A stretch of DNA of 64,000 nt from Bacteroidota bacterium. Lineage in GTDB: Bacteria > Bacteroidota > Rhodothermia > Rhodothermales > UBA10348. Position 1 is the first letter of the stretch, and the number at the start of each line of letters is the position of its first letter. This document shows, in pieces, positions 44,137-53,309 of this stretch. The stretch is from positions 79,966 to 143,965 of the forward strand of contig JADFHF010000005.1 in assembly GCA_022567305.1 (NCBI GenBank), given 5' to 3'. The position numbers and the translations under genes are program-made. The notes below the pieces were generated by a model. The model saw only the letters and a list, made by a program, of their open reading frames with translations, was not told the DNA's origin and ran no database searches.

Positions 44137-46935
44137 CTAAACACCGAGCCTGATCGACAACATCGGCAGGAACGGAATCCCGGATCGAGTGGCTAGTTCA
44201 AACGCACCGCGGGGCTCCCGCTCGACCAGACTCCAATCTCTGACATTCCTGCGGCCGAGAATATTTATTGCGTAGATGCGAACCTGCAGATCAACCGCTC
44301 CAACCGGGGCCGAATACGTAATTCCAGCATCAAACTGGATGAATTCCGACATTTCATGAGATTCTGGAGTCGAGAAATCAAATGAGCCAAACTGTGAGGA
44401 GATTGAGGATGGTTCGACATAGTCGTAGTACGCACTTCTAAATCCCCAGGCTCGACCAAACATTGCGTGTCCTCGAATACTGAGGACCACCTGATTCGAA
44501 GGCACAATTTCGAGGAGGCTAAAGACGCTATGAGGAATATTCCATGGTACGACCAGCCTCGCATTCTTGAAGCGGTTTCTTATTCGCCGTGTCGCGTGCC
44601 CGTATTCGTACCGAATCATCAGACTGTGCCGGCGAGACCGATGATTGGCCGCTATTGAGAACCCGGCTGCGTTTCCAGATGCCTTTTGCATGAGTGGGAT
44701 TTTCAGTGTACCAGAGCCTGTCGTCCGGACCGAAACATGGTCGCCATAGTTCAGGACGAGTAGATGAGGCTGGTGTTTGAAATACGTGCCTGCGGTGAAT
44801 GACCAGTTGACCGAAGGCTGAATCACGATCTTTCCAGCTAAGTGAAGGGCCTTGGGTGGATTTTCCCTACGGTCCAATGGGAACCAGAATCGGACACTCG
44901 GAAAAAGTGCGTTTATATTGTAGGTCGATACATCCACCTGATGGGTGAACTGCCTATAGAGTCCTGCAGAAATGCTGGCGGCAAGAAATCCGGTGCTCCG
45001 AACCGATTCGTCGTAGTTGATGGAGAATCGTGGCTCAGCGTACACCGACTGCTGTTCGGGTAAATACGTGAAGCGTAGCCCAGATCTAAGCGTAGTCGCT
45101 GTTCCGAGGGACCAGATCTCCTCAACGAAGCCGCCAATCCGCCACCTGTTCGGTTTTCTTGTACCTGACGAACTGATAGAATTCAGAAACGGACTGAGTG
45201 TGATCGTAAAATCGTTCTCGGACTTCACGACTTCTATTCGGGCCAGAGCTGAGTGCCTGAGAGAAAGTGCGTAGCTCGCGCCTGCACTGATCCCTATTTC
45301 ATTCACTTCATTGAAGTCATCCGTAAGCACCGGTTCAGCGCACGAGCTGTCGCACAAAGAATCTGTCGTAAGACCCAGGGGGAAATCGCCGAATGTATCG
45401 AGAAGCCTATAGCCGCTCAACCAGAAAGAGGCATCAGCCAACAACCGACCCGAAAGGATTCCCTCGTACCTGACTTGAAGCACCGTGTTTTCCCACTTGA
45501 AACGGTCTTCCGAAGAAGGTTCATTAGGAATGAGTTCGCCCAGGCTATCCTGGTTTTCCCCAAAAAGATTTCGATTCCGGTAAATCGACGCTTGAATGGT
45601 ATGAAAGAGACCGAAATTTAGCCTGACAGCCGCATGAACATCTGAGAATCCCACGTTGAAATCATTCCTTTCCGATCTGATTATCTCCTTGATGGCCGGG
45701 TCCAGCTCATCGAGGCCGCTTTCCTTTCTCAGAAGATCCAGCAAGAAAAAATCCGGCTGGCTCCAAGATTGCATGATATCATCGATCTGTTTGAAGTACG
45801 GGCTATACTGGAGATCCTGGCGAGCGGCGATCGTCCAGGAGGCCCGGAAACCCGAAGGATCACCGGACCGACCGCTTACCCTCGCATTCAGACTTACAGG
45901 ATCGATCAACACCTCGACTCGACGCCTGGAAGGGGGAGCAATTTGTTGTTTGATATCAACGATGCCTGCAAGTTGACTCCCGTGGGAGGCGCCAAATCCG
46001 GCTTTTCGAATTCTAATTTCGCTCACAGCGAACGGACTGAATGGTCCGATCAACCCTCCCAGTCTGACGGGGATAAACACCGGCACACCATCGAGTCTAT
46101 AGATGTGCTCACCGGAATCGCTGCCCTGCATGTGAATGGCTGACAGTGATTCACCCTGATGAATACCCTCGATCAGATCGAGGGTCTGCAGTACATTTAT
46201 CGATGCCAGTGGATTCAGGTCGAGCAGTTCGATGTCCTGAATCACGTCGGACCCTCTTCGAACGGAAGAAGGCCTCGCCTCTGAATCCGTGATCACCAAA
46301 GCATCAGCGAGAAAAGTCCGCTTTTCCAGTGAGATGAGTAGCTTTTCCTCTTCATTGGGGGAAACAATGACCGTATCGACGCGGCTTCCGTAAGCCACGT
46401 GCGATACCGTCATAATGTGGAGACCTGGGGCGACCGAAGTAAACACGAATCGACCCGAACGGTTTGAAGCCGTACCTACGTTCTCAGTCGAGAGTATGAT
46501 ATTCGCGTTCTCAATCGGTTCACCTGACTCGAGATCCAGGACCGATCCCGCAACCGCTCCAAATTGTGTTTCACCTCTCACAGATCGGACGATGATATAC
46601 GTACCCGACGAAAGCAGTATGTAATCCAATCCTGTTCCGCGAAGGATACATTTCAGAACACGATCAATCAGTTCTTGACTTGCGCGACAAAACGATGTCT
46701 GGCCGGCTACCATATCCGTTTCAAAAATCAGATTGATCTCCGTGTCATCGATCAGAACGTTGAGAGCATCCGAGAGACGGGTTCCTGAAAAGACGAACGA
46801 ATAACGCCGGTCACGTTCCTGTTCTCGTTCCTGAGCGGATACGGGGCTGCCCCCAAAAAACCCAAAGACGAACGCAGCAAGTGCCAATGCCCGCCATAAC
46901 TTTGCCGTTCGCCTGACTGGGTATCTCATTCGCAA
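44137..46935 (-). CDS. TonB-dependent receptor with N-terminal signalling (STN) domain
   Basis: 932 aa. After the signal peptide comes the STN domain (SDALNVLIDDTEINLIFETD, residues ~50-120), the carboxypeptidase-like domain (GSVLDLESGEPIENANIIL), the plug (SAIHMQGSDSGEHIYRLDGV) and the barrel. The STN domain contacts the FecR anti-sigma protein encoded just upstream, so ligand binding should trigger transcription by the ECF sigma factor. Last gene of the sigma-FecR-receptor unit (74-bp gap after fecR). Confidence 0.93.
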   Translation of the reverse strand: MRMRYPVRRTAKLWRALALAAFVFGFFGGSPVSAQEREQERDRRYSFVFSGTRLSDALNVLIDDTEINLIFETDMVAGQTSFCRASQELIDRVLKCILRGTGLDYILLSSGTYIIVRSVRGETQFGAVAGSVLDLESGEPIENANIILSTENVGTASNRSGRFVFTSVAPGLHIMTVSHVAYGSRVDTVIVSPNEEEKLLISLEKRTFLADALVITDSEARPSSVRRGSDVIQDIELLDLNPLASINVLQTLDLIEGIHQGESLSAIHMQGSDSGEHIYRLDGVPVFIPVRLGGLIGPFSPFAVSEIRIRKAGFGASHGSQLAGIVDIKQQIAPPSRRRVEVLIDPVSLNARVSGRSGDPSGFRASWTIAARQDLQYSPYFKQIDDIMQSWSQPDFFLLDLLRKESGLDELDPAIKEIIRSERNDFNVGFSDVHAAVRLNFGLFHTIQASIYRNRNLFGENQDSLGELIPNEPSSEDRFKWENTVLQVRYEGILSGRLLADASFWLSGYRLLDTFGDFPLGLTTDSLCDSSCAEPVLTDDFNEVNEIGISAGASYALSLRHSALARIEVVKSENDFTITLSPFLNSISSSGTRKPNRWRIGGFVEEIWSLGTATTLRSGLRFTYLPEQQSVYAEPRFSINYDESVRSTGFLAASISAGLYRQFTHQVDVSTYNINALFPSVRFWFPLDRRENPPKALHLAGKIVIQPSVNWSFTAGTYFKHQPHLLVLNYGDHVSVRTTGSGTLKIPLMQKASGNAAGFSIAANHRSRRHSLMIRYEYGHATRRIRNRFKNARLVVPWNIPHSVFSLLEIVPSNQVVLSIRGHAMFGRAWGFRSAYYDYVEPSSISSQFGSFDFSTPESHEMSEFIQFDAGITYSAPVGAVDLQVRIYAINILGRRNVRDWSLVEREPRGAFELATRSGIPFLPMLSIRLGV

Positions 46936-47009
46936 TCAAGGAGAAGGTGTGTGGTGGAGTGCAATCGGTAAGGGAAAATTCACCCGAAACGACGATTCGG
47001 GCACTGATC

Positions 47010-47972
47010 CTAATTGCCCGGCTCGTAAATCTCAAAACCATTTGAGATTTGACGGTAATTCAATCCCAATGCTTGTGCGAGGTCATTAATCACACCCTCT
47101 GCACTCGCCGGACTTCTAAATGCCACGCTTACCATCTTTTGACGATAGGATGCAGCCGATAGTTCAATTTCAAGATCAAATCTACGCTCTATCTCATCCA
47201 GGGCGATCTGAACCATGGTGTCCTTAAATATGAGATCTCCATCTCTCCACGCGGTTGCGTGCGCGGTCAATGTAGCGTCGGCGGACGTGGGAACGGATTC
47301 GCCGCTCAACACGTGACGTGTTTCGCCTGGCTGCAAGAAGACCCCACTTTCTGGATAAGATCTATTCGAGAGACGCAAGCGTCCGGAAAGAAGCGAAACG
47401 GATGTTCGATTTCCCGGGCCCTCGCGCCACGCCCGCACATTGAATTCGGTCCCGACCACTTCGATGACCCCATTGAATGTGTTCACGATAAATGAGCCGG
47501 TGCCCTGTTCGACGTTGAAAAAAGCCTCGCCGTTCAGGCTGACGACCCGACTGCCGGTCAAGCTTCGACGAAAACGCACTTCCGAACCGCTATTCAATTC
47601 GACGGCGGACCCGTCTCTGAGGCCGACGCTCAGTCTTTCGCCATTGGGTGCGAAGTAGGTGTCCGTTCTTGTCCAATAACCCATTCCGACCGCTAAGACC
47701 AAAAGTACAGCGGCGGCAGAAAGAACGAACCTGGGTACTCTTCGCAATCGAGGTCCATGCGAGACAGGTCTCCGATCCCCGGATTCTGGTTTGATTTGCG
47801 ACTCAACCCGCACCCAGACCGCCTTAATGCGAGCTGAGTCAGGAAATGATTCAGACACGCTGGAATTCGCGACTTTCCAGACCTCCCGTAACCGGGCAGC
47901 ATCTTCAGGGGTCTCGTCCCCTAACAGATGCTCCAGCTCCTCTGACGGTATGTGTTCGTTGATGTCAGGCAT
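47010..47972 (-). CDS. FecR-family anti-sigma regulator
   Basis: 320 aa. Cytoplasmic N-terminal ~85 residues, single membrane helix (residues ~88-104, FVLSAAAVLLVLAVGMGYW), then the periplasmic FecR beta domain with LNGEAFFNVE and VVGTEFNVRA, and a C-terminal DUF4974-like part (FDLEIELSAAS). It transmits the receptor signal to the sigma factor encoded 14 bp upstream. Confidence 0.94.
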   Translation of the reverse strand: MPDINEHIPSEELEHLLGDETPEDAARLREVWKVANSSVSESFPDSARIKAVWVRVESQIKPESGDRRPVSHGPRLRRVPRFVLSAAAVLLVLAVGMGYWTRTDTYFAPNGERLSVGLRDGSAVELNSGSEVRFRRSLTGSRVVSLNGEAFFNVEQGTGSFIVNTFNGVIEVVGTEFNVRAWREGPGNRTSVSLLSGRLRLSNRSYPESGVFLQPGETRHVLSGESVPTSADATLTAHATAWRDGDLIFKDTMVQIALDEIERRFDLEIELSAASYRQKMVSVAFRSPASAEGVINDLAQALGLNYRQISNGFEIYEPGN

Positions 47973-47986
47973 TCATCGGGTATAGA

Positions 47987-48592
47987 TCATTGTTGGTATT
48001 CGTCCAAGCGAACTCTGAGGAATCGAAGAGCCAGAAGAATGTGCGTTCCAACCGTGCGTTCTGAGACTTCCATCACACGGCCAATTTCATGATGCGACAG
48101 ACCGGCGAATCTGCTGAGCCGAAAGGCCTCTGCCCGTCGCTTGGGTAACTCGTCAATCCATGACTGAATGTGCGAGTCTAAATCCTTCACCGATAACGGT
48201 GGCTCTCCCGAATCTGAGATCGCACGCTCCGTTAGGGAGGCGGCATGGTTGGCTGGAGATCGTCTCTCGCGCTCTCGGATGGCATTGAGTGATCGATTTC
48301 GCACCATGGTGTATAGCATTGCTTTCAAGGACGTATGGGGTGTCAACGATTCCCGATTCTCCCAAAATTTGAGAAATACATCTTGTAAGACATCATAAGC
48401 CAACGCTTCATCACCCGTGATAGAGCGAGCGTAGCGTACGAGCGCAGAACTAAGCTGCCGAAATACTTCGGCGAACGCATCTCGATCGCCAGTACTGACT
48501 CTCTGGCCGAGTTCTTTATCGCGAGAGTCTTTGTATGTTCGGTCTGAATCGCGCTTCAATACGGGCTTTTTACGGAGGCCTACTTCAATCAT
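47987..48592 (-). CDS. ECF (FecI-like) RNA polymerase sigma factor
   Basis: 201 aa from the ATG at 48592. Region 2 (YARSITGDEALAYDVLQDVFLKFWENRESL) and region 4 (LPKRRAEAFRLSRFAGLSHHEIGRVMEVSERTV) are clear. No domain beyond the two sigma regions. It should transcribe the receptor gene, and possibly the divergent operon, on signalling by FecR. Divergent from the GDPD gene with a 132-bp spacer. Confidence 0.92.
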   Translation of the reverse strand: MIEVGLRKKPVLKRDSDRTYKDSRDKELGQRVSTGDRDAFAEVFRQLSSALVRYARSITGDEALAYDVLQDVFLKFWENRESLTPHTSLKAMLYTMVRNRSLNAIRERERRSPANHAASLTERAISDSGEPPLSVKDLDSHIQSWIDELPKRRAEAFRLSRFAGLSHHEIGRVMEVSERTVGTHILLALRFLRVRLDEYQQ

Positions 48593-48607
48593 ACGACAAT
48601 CCCAAGG

Positions 48608-48619
48608 ACGTATATACGT
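48608..48619. promoter_or_regulatory. Perfect 12-bp palindrome between the sigma factor and GDPD genes
   Basis: ACGTATATACGT lies 16 bp upstream of the sigma gene ATG and ~105 bp before the GDPD start. A repeated ACCGTGA (two copies, 48638-48656 region) follows it. Location in a divergent promoter region suggests an operator or a -10-like element, unproven. Confidence 0.35.
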
Positions 48620-48724
48620 AACTGAGATCGAAAAAAACCGTGATTTACCGTGAGAAAAGTGATCTTCGGCGTAGCTAACCATCTCTATCATTTCGTCCCG
48701 AGAAATGGTTCTGAGATTACGGGT

Positions 48725-49648
48725 GTGGACCGACTTCGAATACCAATCATACTGTGTGCGGTACTTTTTTCAACTCTGGCCGGATGCGCGAAACCGGCGG
48801 ATACCTGGACCTCAACACATTTTGATCTGCAAGGGCATCGAGGTGCACGAGGTCTCGCTCCTGAGAATACCATTCCAGCCTTTATCCTTGCACTGAATCT
48901 GGGTGTCAAAACATTGGAGCTCGACGTAGTGATAGGCGCTGAGGAGGAGGTGATTGTATCTCACGAGCCATGGTTTTCTTCCCGAATCTGCTCACATCCG
49001 GATGGACACCCGGTCAGCGAAGACGAAGAAAGGGATCTCATCATCTTTGAGATGCGATATGAGGACATAGCAAGATTCGACTGCGGAAGTCGTGGTCATC
49101 CAGGCTTTCTGGAGCAGGAGGCGATGGCCGCGGCCAAACCCCTCCTGACGGAGGTCATCCAGAATGTCGAGGCGCATGCGGCTTCAACAGGCGGACCGTC
49201 GGTGTTCTACAATATCGAAATCAAATCGACTCCCGAAAGAGACGGTGTTTATTACTCGACTGTAAGCGAGTATGCTCAACTTTTGTATGACGTACTGGCT
49301 GATCAAGATATTTTGTCGCGCACAACGATCCAGTCCTTCGATCCGAGAGCCCTGGAGGCCGTGAAGAATATTGATCCTGCCGTTCCGCTCGTATTCCTGG
49401 TCGACAATAACATGAGTTTCAGCGACAATCTTGATCGGCTCAGCTTTATTCCTGAAACCTACAGTCCTCATCATCGCCTCGTAGATAAATCACTCGTAGA
49501 AGAGGCTCATCGCCTGGATATTAAGGTCATTCCCTGGACCATCAACGGCGAGGAGAGGATGAAGGATCTGATCGCAGCGGGTGTTGACGGATTGATCACG
49601 GATTATCCGGATCGAGGAGTGGCTCTGCTGGCGACACTTTTCGAGTAG
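48725..49648 (+). CDS. glpQ: Glycerophosphodiester phosphodiesterase lipoprotein
   Basis: 307 aa from GTG 48725, which gives a lipoprotein signal with lipobox LAGC; an earlier GTG at 48650 would put 25 extra residues before the signal. The GDPD catalytic signature HRGARGLAPENTIPAF is followed by LELDVV and SHEPWF (metal Glu/Asp and second His), and EIKS. It releases glycerol-3-phosphate from phospholipid head-group diesters in the periplasm. The next gene, 21 bp on, is a GlpT-like transporter for that product. Confidence 0.92.
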   Translation: MDRLRIPIILCAVLFSTLAGCAKPADTWTSTHFDLQGHRGARGLAPENTIPAFILALNLGVKTLELDVVIGAEEEVIVSHEPWFSSRICSHPDGHPVSEDEERDLIIFEMRYEDIARFDCGSRGHPGFLEQEAMAAAKPLLTEVIQNVEAHAASTGGPSVFYNIEIKSTPERDGVYYSTVSEYAQLLYDVLADQDILSRTTIQSFDPRALEAVKNIDPAVPLVFLVDNNMSFSDNLDRLSFIPETYSPHHRLVDKSLVEEAHRLDIKVIPWTINGEERMKDLIAAGVDGLITDYPDRGVALLATLFE

Positions 49649-49669
49649 CGAATCACGCCGTCCACCCAG

Positions 49670-51040
49670 ATGATAGCATTCTTCAAACCCCCGAAACACC
49701 GGGGCCGACTGCCGGACGAGAAAATTGACACCGCCTATTCCCGTCTCCGTCGACAGGTATTTCTAGGCATTTTTTTTGGATACGCAGGCTACTACCTGGT
49801 CCGGAAAAACTTCACGCTGGCGATGCCCTACCTGATCGAGGAAGGATTTTCGAAGACCGAACTTGGATTTGCCCTCTCCGGTGTTGCCATTGCATACGGC
49901 TTGTCAAAGTTTCTCATGGGAAGCGTGTCCGATCGCAGTAGTGCGCGCTCGTTTATGATGATGGGTCTTCTGATGAGTGCAGTGTTCATGATCGTCATGG
50001 GCACTCTTCCCGTCGCTACGAGCTCGGTCGGCATCATGTTCGTGCTGCTGATGGCCAATGGTTGGTTTCAGGGGATGGGTTGGCCGCCAAGTGGTCGAAC
50101 CATGGTACACTGGTTTTCCGCCAGTGAGCGAGGAACCAAGATGGCGATCTGGAATGTCGCCCATAACGTGGGAGGAGGCCTTGTGGGGCCCATTGCCATA
50201 CTGGCGATGGCGATTTTTGTCGATTGGCATGCCGTGCTCTACGTGCACGGCCTATTTGCCCTCGCCGTTGCCCTTCTTATATGGATTATGGTTCGTGATA
50301 CTCCGCAATCAGAGGGGCTTCCAAGTATCGAAGAGTATAAGAACGATTATCCGAAGGCCTTCAAATACCAAAAATCGCACGAACGAGAGTTTACGTCCAA
50401 GGAGATCTTCTTACAGAATGTCCTCAACAACAAATTACTATGGACGATCGCTGTGGCGAATGCTTTCGTCTATCTCGTACGTTATGGGGTTTTGGATTGG
50501 GCACCAACCTATCTGAGTGAAGTCAAAGACTTTTCATTTGAGGACTCCGGCTGGGCCTATGCGTTCTACGAGTGGGCTGGCATCCCAGGTACCCTGCTTG
50601 CAGGGTGGATGTCAGACAGAATCTTTGCCGGACGACGTGCTCCCGTCAGCATTATCTATTTGACCTTGACACTGGTTTGTGTGGTGATTTACTGGCTTAA
50701 TCCTGTCGGTCATCCGGGCATTGATGTTGCGATGTTGATTTCTATTGGCTTTCTAATTTATGGTCCGGTCATGTTGATCGGCGTGCACGCCTTGGATCTT
50801 GCTCCAAAGAAGGCAGCGGGTACCGCGGCTGGATTTACGGGATTATTCGGTTATGTAGGTGGCGCCGTCAGTGCAAATATTGCAATAGGCGCTCTCGTGG
50901 ATGCTTATGGCTGGGATGCTGGTTTTATCCTAATCGCGGCTGCATGCGTGGTCGCAGCTCTCCTGATCGGCATGACCTGGAAAGCTGAGAAACGGTCGAT
51001 GGTTGAAGAGGACGTTGTAGGAGCAGATTACATAGAATGA
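49670..51040 (+). CDS. glpT: Glycerol-3-phosphate:phosphate antiporter (MFS)
   Basis: 456 aa, twelve helices. Organophosphate:Pi antiporter hallmarks are visible: [19 protein letters not shown] (substrate Arg), [19 protein letters not shown] and [14 protein letters not shown]. Imports glycerol-3-phosphate in exchange for phosphate. Directly downstream of the GDPD gene, forming a glpQ-glpT operon. UhpC/UhpT-type relatives cannot be excluded. Confidence 0.92.
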   Translation: MIAFFKPPKHRGRLPDEKIDTAYSRLRRQVFLGIFFGYAGYYLVRKNFTLAMPYLIEEGFSKTELGFALSGVAIAYGLSKFLMGSVSDRSSARSFMMMGLLMSAVFMIVMGTLPVATSSVGIMFVLLMANGWFQGMGWPPSGRTMVHWFSASERGTKMAIWNVAHNVGGGLVGPIAILAMAIFVDWHAVLYVHGLFALAVALLIWIMVRDTPQSEGLPSIEEYKNDYPKAFKYQKSHEREFTSKEIFLQNVLNNKLLWTIAVANAFVYLVRYGVLDWAPTYLSEVKDFSFEDSGWAYAFYEWAGIPGTLLAGWMSDRIFAGRRAPVSIIYLTLTLVCVVIYWLNPVGHPGIDVAMLISIGFLIYGPVMLIGVHALDLAPKKAAGTAAGFTGLFGYVGGAVSANIAIGALVDAYGWDAGFILIAAACVVAALLIGMTWKAEKRSMVEEDVVGADYIE

Positions 51041-51107
51041 TTGTAGAACGGGACTTTAAGTTGTCCCAAACCTCGTCGTTTGGTAAAACGGGCAAGTCAT
51101 CTAAAGA

Positions 51108-51650
51108 TTGGACGGAGTGATCCACACCGAACGACTCGTCCTTCTACCTGCTACGGTTGGCCACCTGGAACCAGCTATCCAGGGGCACGATGCCGTGCAA
51201 TCCTCCCTGGGATTTGAAGTCCCCATGTCCTGGCCACCGGATCTGCTCGACGATGACGCGCTTCGATTTACCATCGGTCGGCTCCGCGAGCGTGAGAGTC
51301 AATCGGACTGGTTGTTGTACTTCGCCTGTCTCCGAGCGGATGGAAATCCAGAGATCCTCGTCGGATGCACAGGATACAAAGGGCCCTCTCAGTCCGATGG
51401 CACGGTTGAACTCGGTTATGGAATCGCGGGAGATCACCAGCGGAACGGGTATGCCACGGAGGCCAGGCTCGGTCTCGTTCGGAATGCCTTTTTGAATGCG
51501 TCGGTAGTCCGGGTCATCGCCGAAACTCTCCCTACCCTCGAGCCATCGATCGGAGTCTTGCGAAAAGCGGGATTTCAGTTCATCGGTGACGGATTCGAGG
51601 AAGGCGTTATCCGTTTTGAACTGACGCGCGAAAAATTCGTCATGCCATAA
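51108..51650 (+). CDS. RimJ/RimL-type GNAT N-acetyltransferase
   Basis: 180 aa. Starts at TTG 51108 or GTG 51117; neither has a strong ribosome-binding site. HTERLVLLPATVGHL is the usual opening, GIAGDHQRNGYATEARLGLVR carries the acetyl-CoA loop, and the end has EPSIGVLRKAGFQF. Substrate unknown. Stand-alone. Confidence 0.85.
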   Translation: MDGVIHTERLVLLPATVGHLEPAIQGHDAVQSSLGFEVPMSWPPDLLDDDALRFTIGRLRERESQSDWLLYFACLRADGNPEILVGCTGYKGPSQSDGTVELGYGIAGDHQRNGYATEARLGLVRNAFLNASVVRVIAETLPTLEPSIGVLRKAGFQFIGDGFEEGVIRFELTREKFVMP

Positions 51651-51742
51651 GGGTGAATTCGATCGTATTATCATTCGGACCTCCGGAACCAGAATCGCGT
51701 ACGACTCTTCCACCGACCCATTCAAGCAACCGGTCCAAAAAA

Positions 51743-52234
51743 ATGCTTAAGATTTCGAGCGCATTTGTTCTCCTCGTCCTTTTTTCAGCGCCTGTGAGGG
51801 CTCAAGATTCTTCCGAAGAAGCGTTTGAAAAACTGAAATCCCTGGTCGGAAAATGGACTGGAGTAGGGCCCAGTGGTTTAACTCTGGTTGTGACCTACGA
51901 ATTGGTTTCTGGTGGACAAGCCGTTGTCGAAACCCGCGTACCAAAAGGTGAACCGAGCATGGTCAGCATTTTTCACCTCGACAATGATGAGCTGATGATG
52001 ACGCACTATTGTTCGGTAGGAAATCAGCCGCGCATGAAGGCCGATCTTACGTCGCCCGGCACGATCGAATTCTCGATGATCGATGTTACTGGACTCTCTT
52101 CGGAAAACGAGGGGCACATGTATGGACTCCGATTCGACTTCGACGACCCATCCCACCTGAGGCAGCTCTGGACCTGGAGGGAAGACGGCAAAAACCTACC
52201 GTCCGCATTCACGCTTGAACGAGTCGAAGAGTGA
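51743..52234 (+). CDS. Secreted lipocalin-like (DUF1579-type) protein
   Basis: 163 aa from the ATG at 51743, with a signal peptide cleaved after PVRAQ. The mature part begins with AFEKLKSLVGKWTGVGPSG, the common opening of DUF1579/lipocalin-like beta barrels, and ends in RQLWTWREDGK. Probably binds a small hydrophobic molecule. Upstream in-frame codons overlap the end of the GNAT gene and were excluded. Confidence 0.72.
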   Translation: MLKISSAFVLLVLFSAPVRAQDSSEEAFEKLKSLVGKWTGVGPSGLTLVVTYELVSGGQAVVETRVPKGEPSMVSIFHLDNDELMMTHYCSVGNQPRMKADLTSPGTIEFSMIDVTGLSSENEGHMYGLRFDFDDPSHLRQLWTWREDGKNLPSAFTLERVEE

Positions 52235-52241
52235 ATTCGAT

Positions 52242-52673
52242 CTAGACATTCAAACGATCGGCGTATGGGACTTCCTCTCCAAACTCGATATGACGCTTCA
52301 GAATGCGGAGGTACATGGCCCAGCAGTAACAGGAAATTCGATAGTGGTCATTTTCATGTGGCCAGCCTTTGTGATGAAAACGTACACTCGTTTTTTCGCC
52401 GTCTCCCTCGAGCCGAAATCCGATCTGGGTTCCCATCCATTCGTCGTCCGTTTCGATCATTTCCCATTCGAATTCTGAAGGTAAAACCGAATACGTGACC
52501 CTGGCTTTCCACTGATAACCTGGTCCAAAGTCCAAATCGTAAATTTCCCCTTCTCTCGGCGTGCCTCTTGCGTTTAGTGACCACCAGGCACTTACGCCTT
52601 CGGGAGATGTGATTCCGTCAAACACCTTTTCAGGTGATGCTTTAATCTGAAAATCGTGATAGATGTCAGCCAT
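52242..52673 (-). CDS. SRPBCC (AHSA1-like) domain protein
   Basis: 143 aa from the ATG at 52673. FQIKASPEKVFDGITSPEGV and the Trp-Trp of VSAWWSLNARG match AHSA1-type SRPBCC proteins, with the C-terminal helix CYCWAMYLRILKRHIE. Same superfamily as the gene at 22139 but a different sequence subgroup. Convergent with the lipocalin-like gene (8 bp). Confidence 0.85.
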   Translation of the reverse strand: MADIYHDFQIKASPEKVFDGITSPEGVSAWWSLNARGTPREGEIYDLDFGPGYQWKARVTYSVLPSEFEWEMIETDDEWMGTQIGFRLEGDGEKTSVRFHHKGWPHENDHYRISCYCWAMYLRILKRHIEFGEEVPYADRLNV

Positions 52674-52748
52674 GATATTCTCCACGTAAATTCTACCGGG
52701 TTGAATGAGTAACCCAGAACACCGTACCCGTGATCCAATAAAGAAAGG

Positions 52749-53261
52749 ATGAACGACCGATTGTCCGATTCTGAAATGGAATATCACTTTGCGGCGCCAG
52801 TCTTGAGACTGGAAACCGGAATGAAGCAGCATTATGTGCCTATCCCAATGGAGATGGCGGACGCGCTAAAAGAAGCCGGAGTACGCCGCGTTCTGGCGAC
52901 ACTTAACGGCTACACTCTCAGCCGGGGAATCCAGGGGCGGAAGGATGGCGAAAAAGTTCTCATGCTCGGCCGAACCATACTGAGGGACATCGGAGCGAAT
53001 TACGGTGACACCGTGATGGTCTCAATCACTCCCGATCCGGAGCCCGATCGCATTGAACTGTGCGACGAATTCGCATCTGCACTGAAGCAGGATGACGAAG
53101 CCTTTACGAGATTCGAGACGCTTGTGCCCAGTCACCGGCGCGGACTCAACGATTATGTGGACAGTGCGAAAAGAGCGGATACTCGTATAAAACGTGCGCT
53201 CGAAGTGGCCAACAAACTTCGGACGTATACACTCTACGGAGATCTAAAAAAGGAGGAGTAA
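52749..53261 (+). CDS. DUF1905 / YdeI-OmpD-associated family protein
   Basis: 170 aa. The N-terminal half is a DUF1905 barrel (HYVPIPMEMADALKEAGVRR, then LNGYTLSRGIQGRKDGEKVL), and the C-terminal part (AFTRFETLVPSHRRGLNDYV) is the short YdeI/OmdA helical segment often fused to it. Function unknown in detail. Its 3' end precedes the quinoprotein gene by 48 bp. Confidence 0.82.
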   Translation: MNDRLSDSEMEYHFAAPVLRLETGMKQHYVPIPMEMADALKEAGVRRVLATLNGYTLSRGIQGRKDGEKVLMLGRTILRDIGANYGDTVMVSITPDPEPDRIELCDEFASALKQDDEAFTRFETLVPSHRRGLNDYVDSAKRADTRIKRALEVANKLRTYTLYGDLKKEE

Positions 53262-53309
53262 TCCGTATACTTCCCTTCCCACCTATTCCGGAACGACCTC
53301 AAACGAGCC

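Noticed and set aside
45253..46143. Open frames antisense to the second TonB receptor
   Set aside because: Composition follows the complementary strand of a well-supported receptor gene; no independent evidence of coding.
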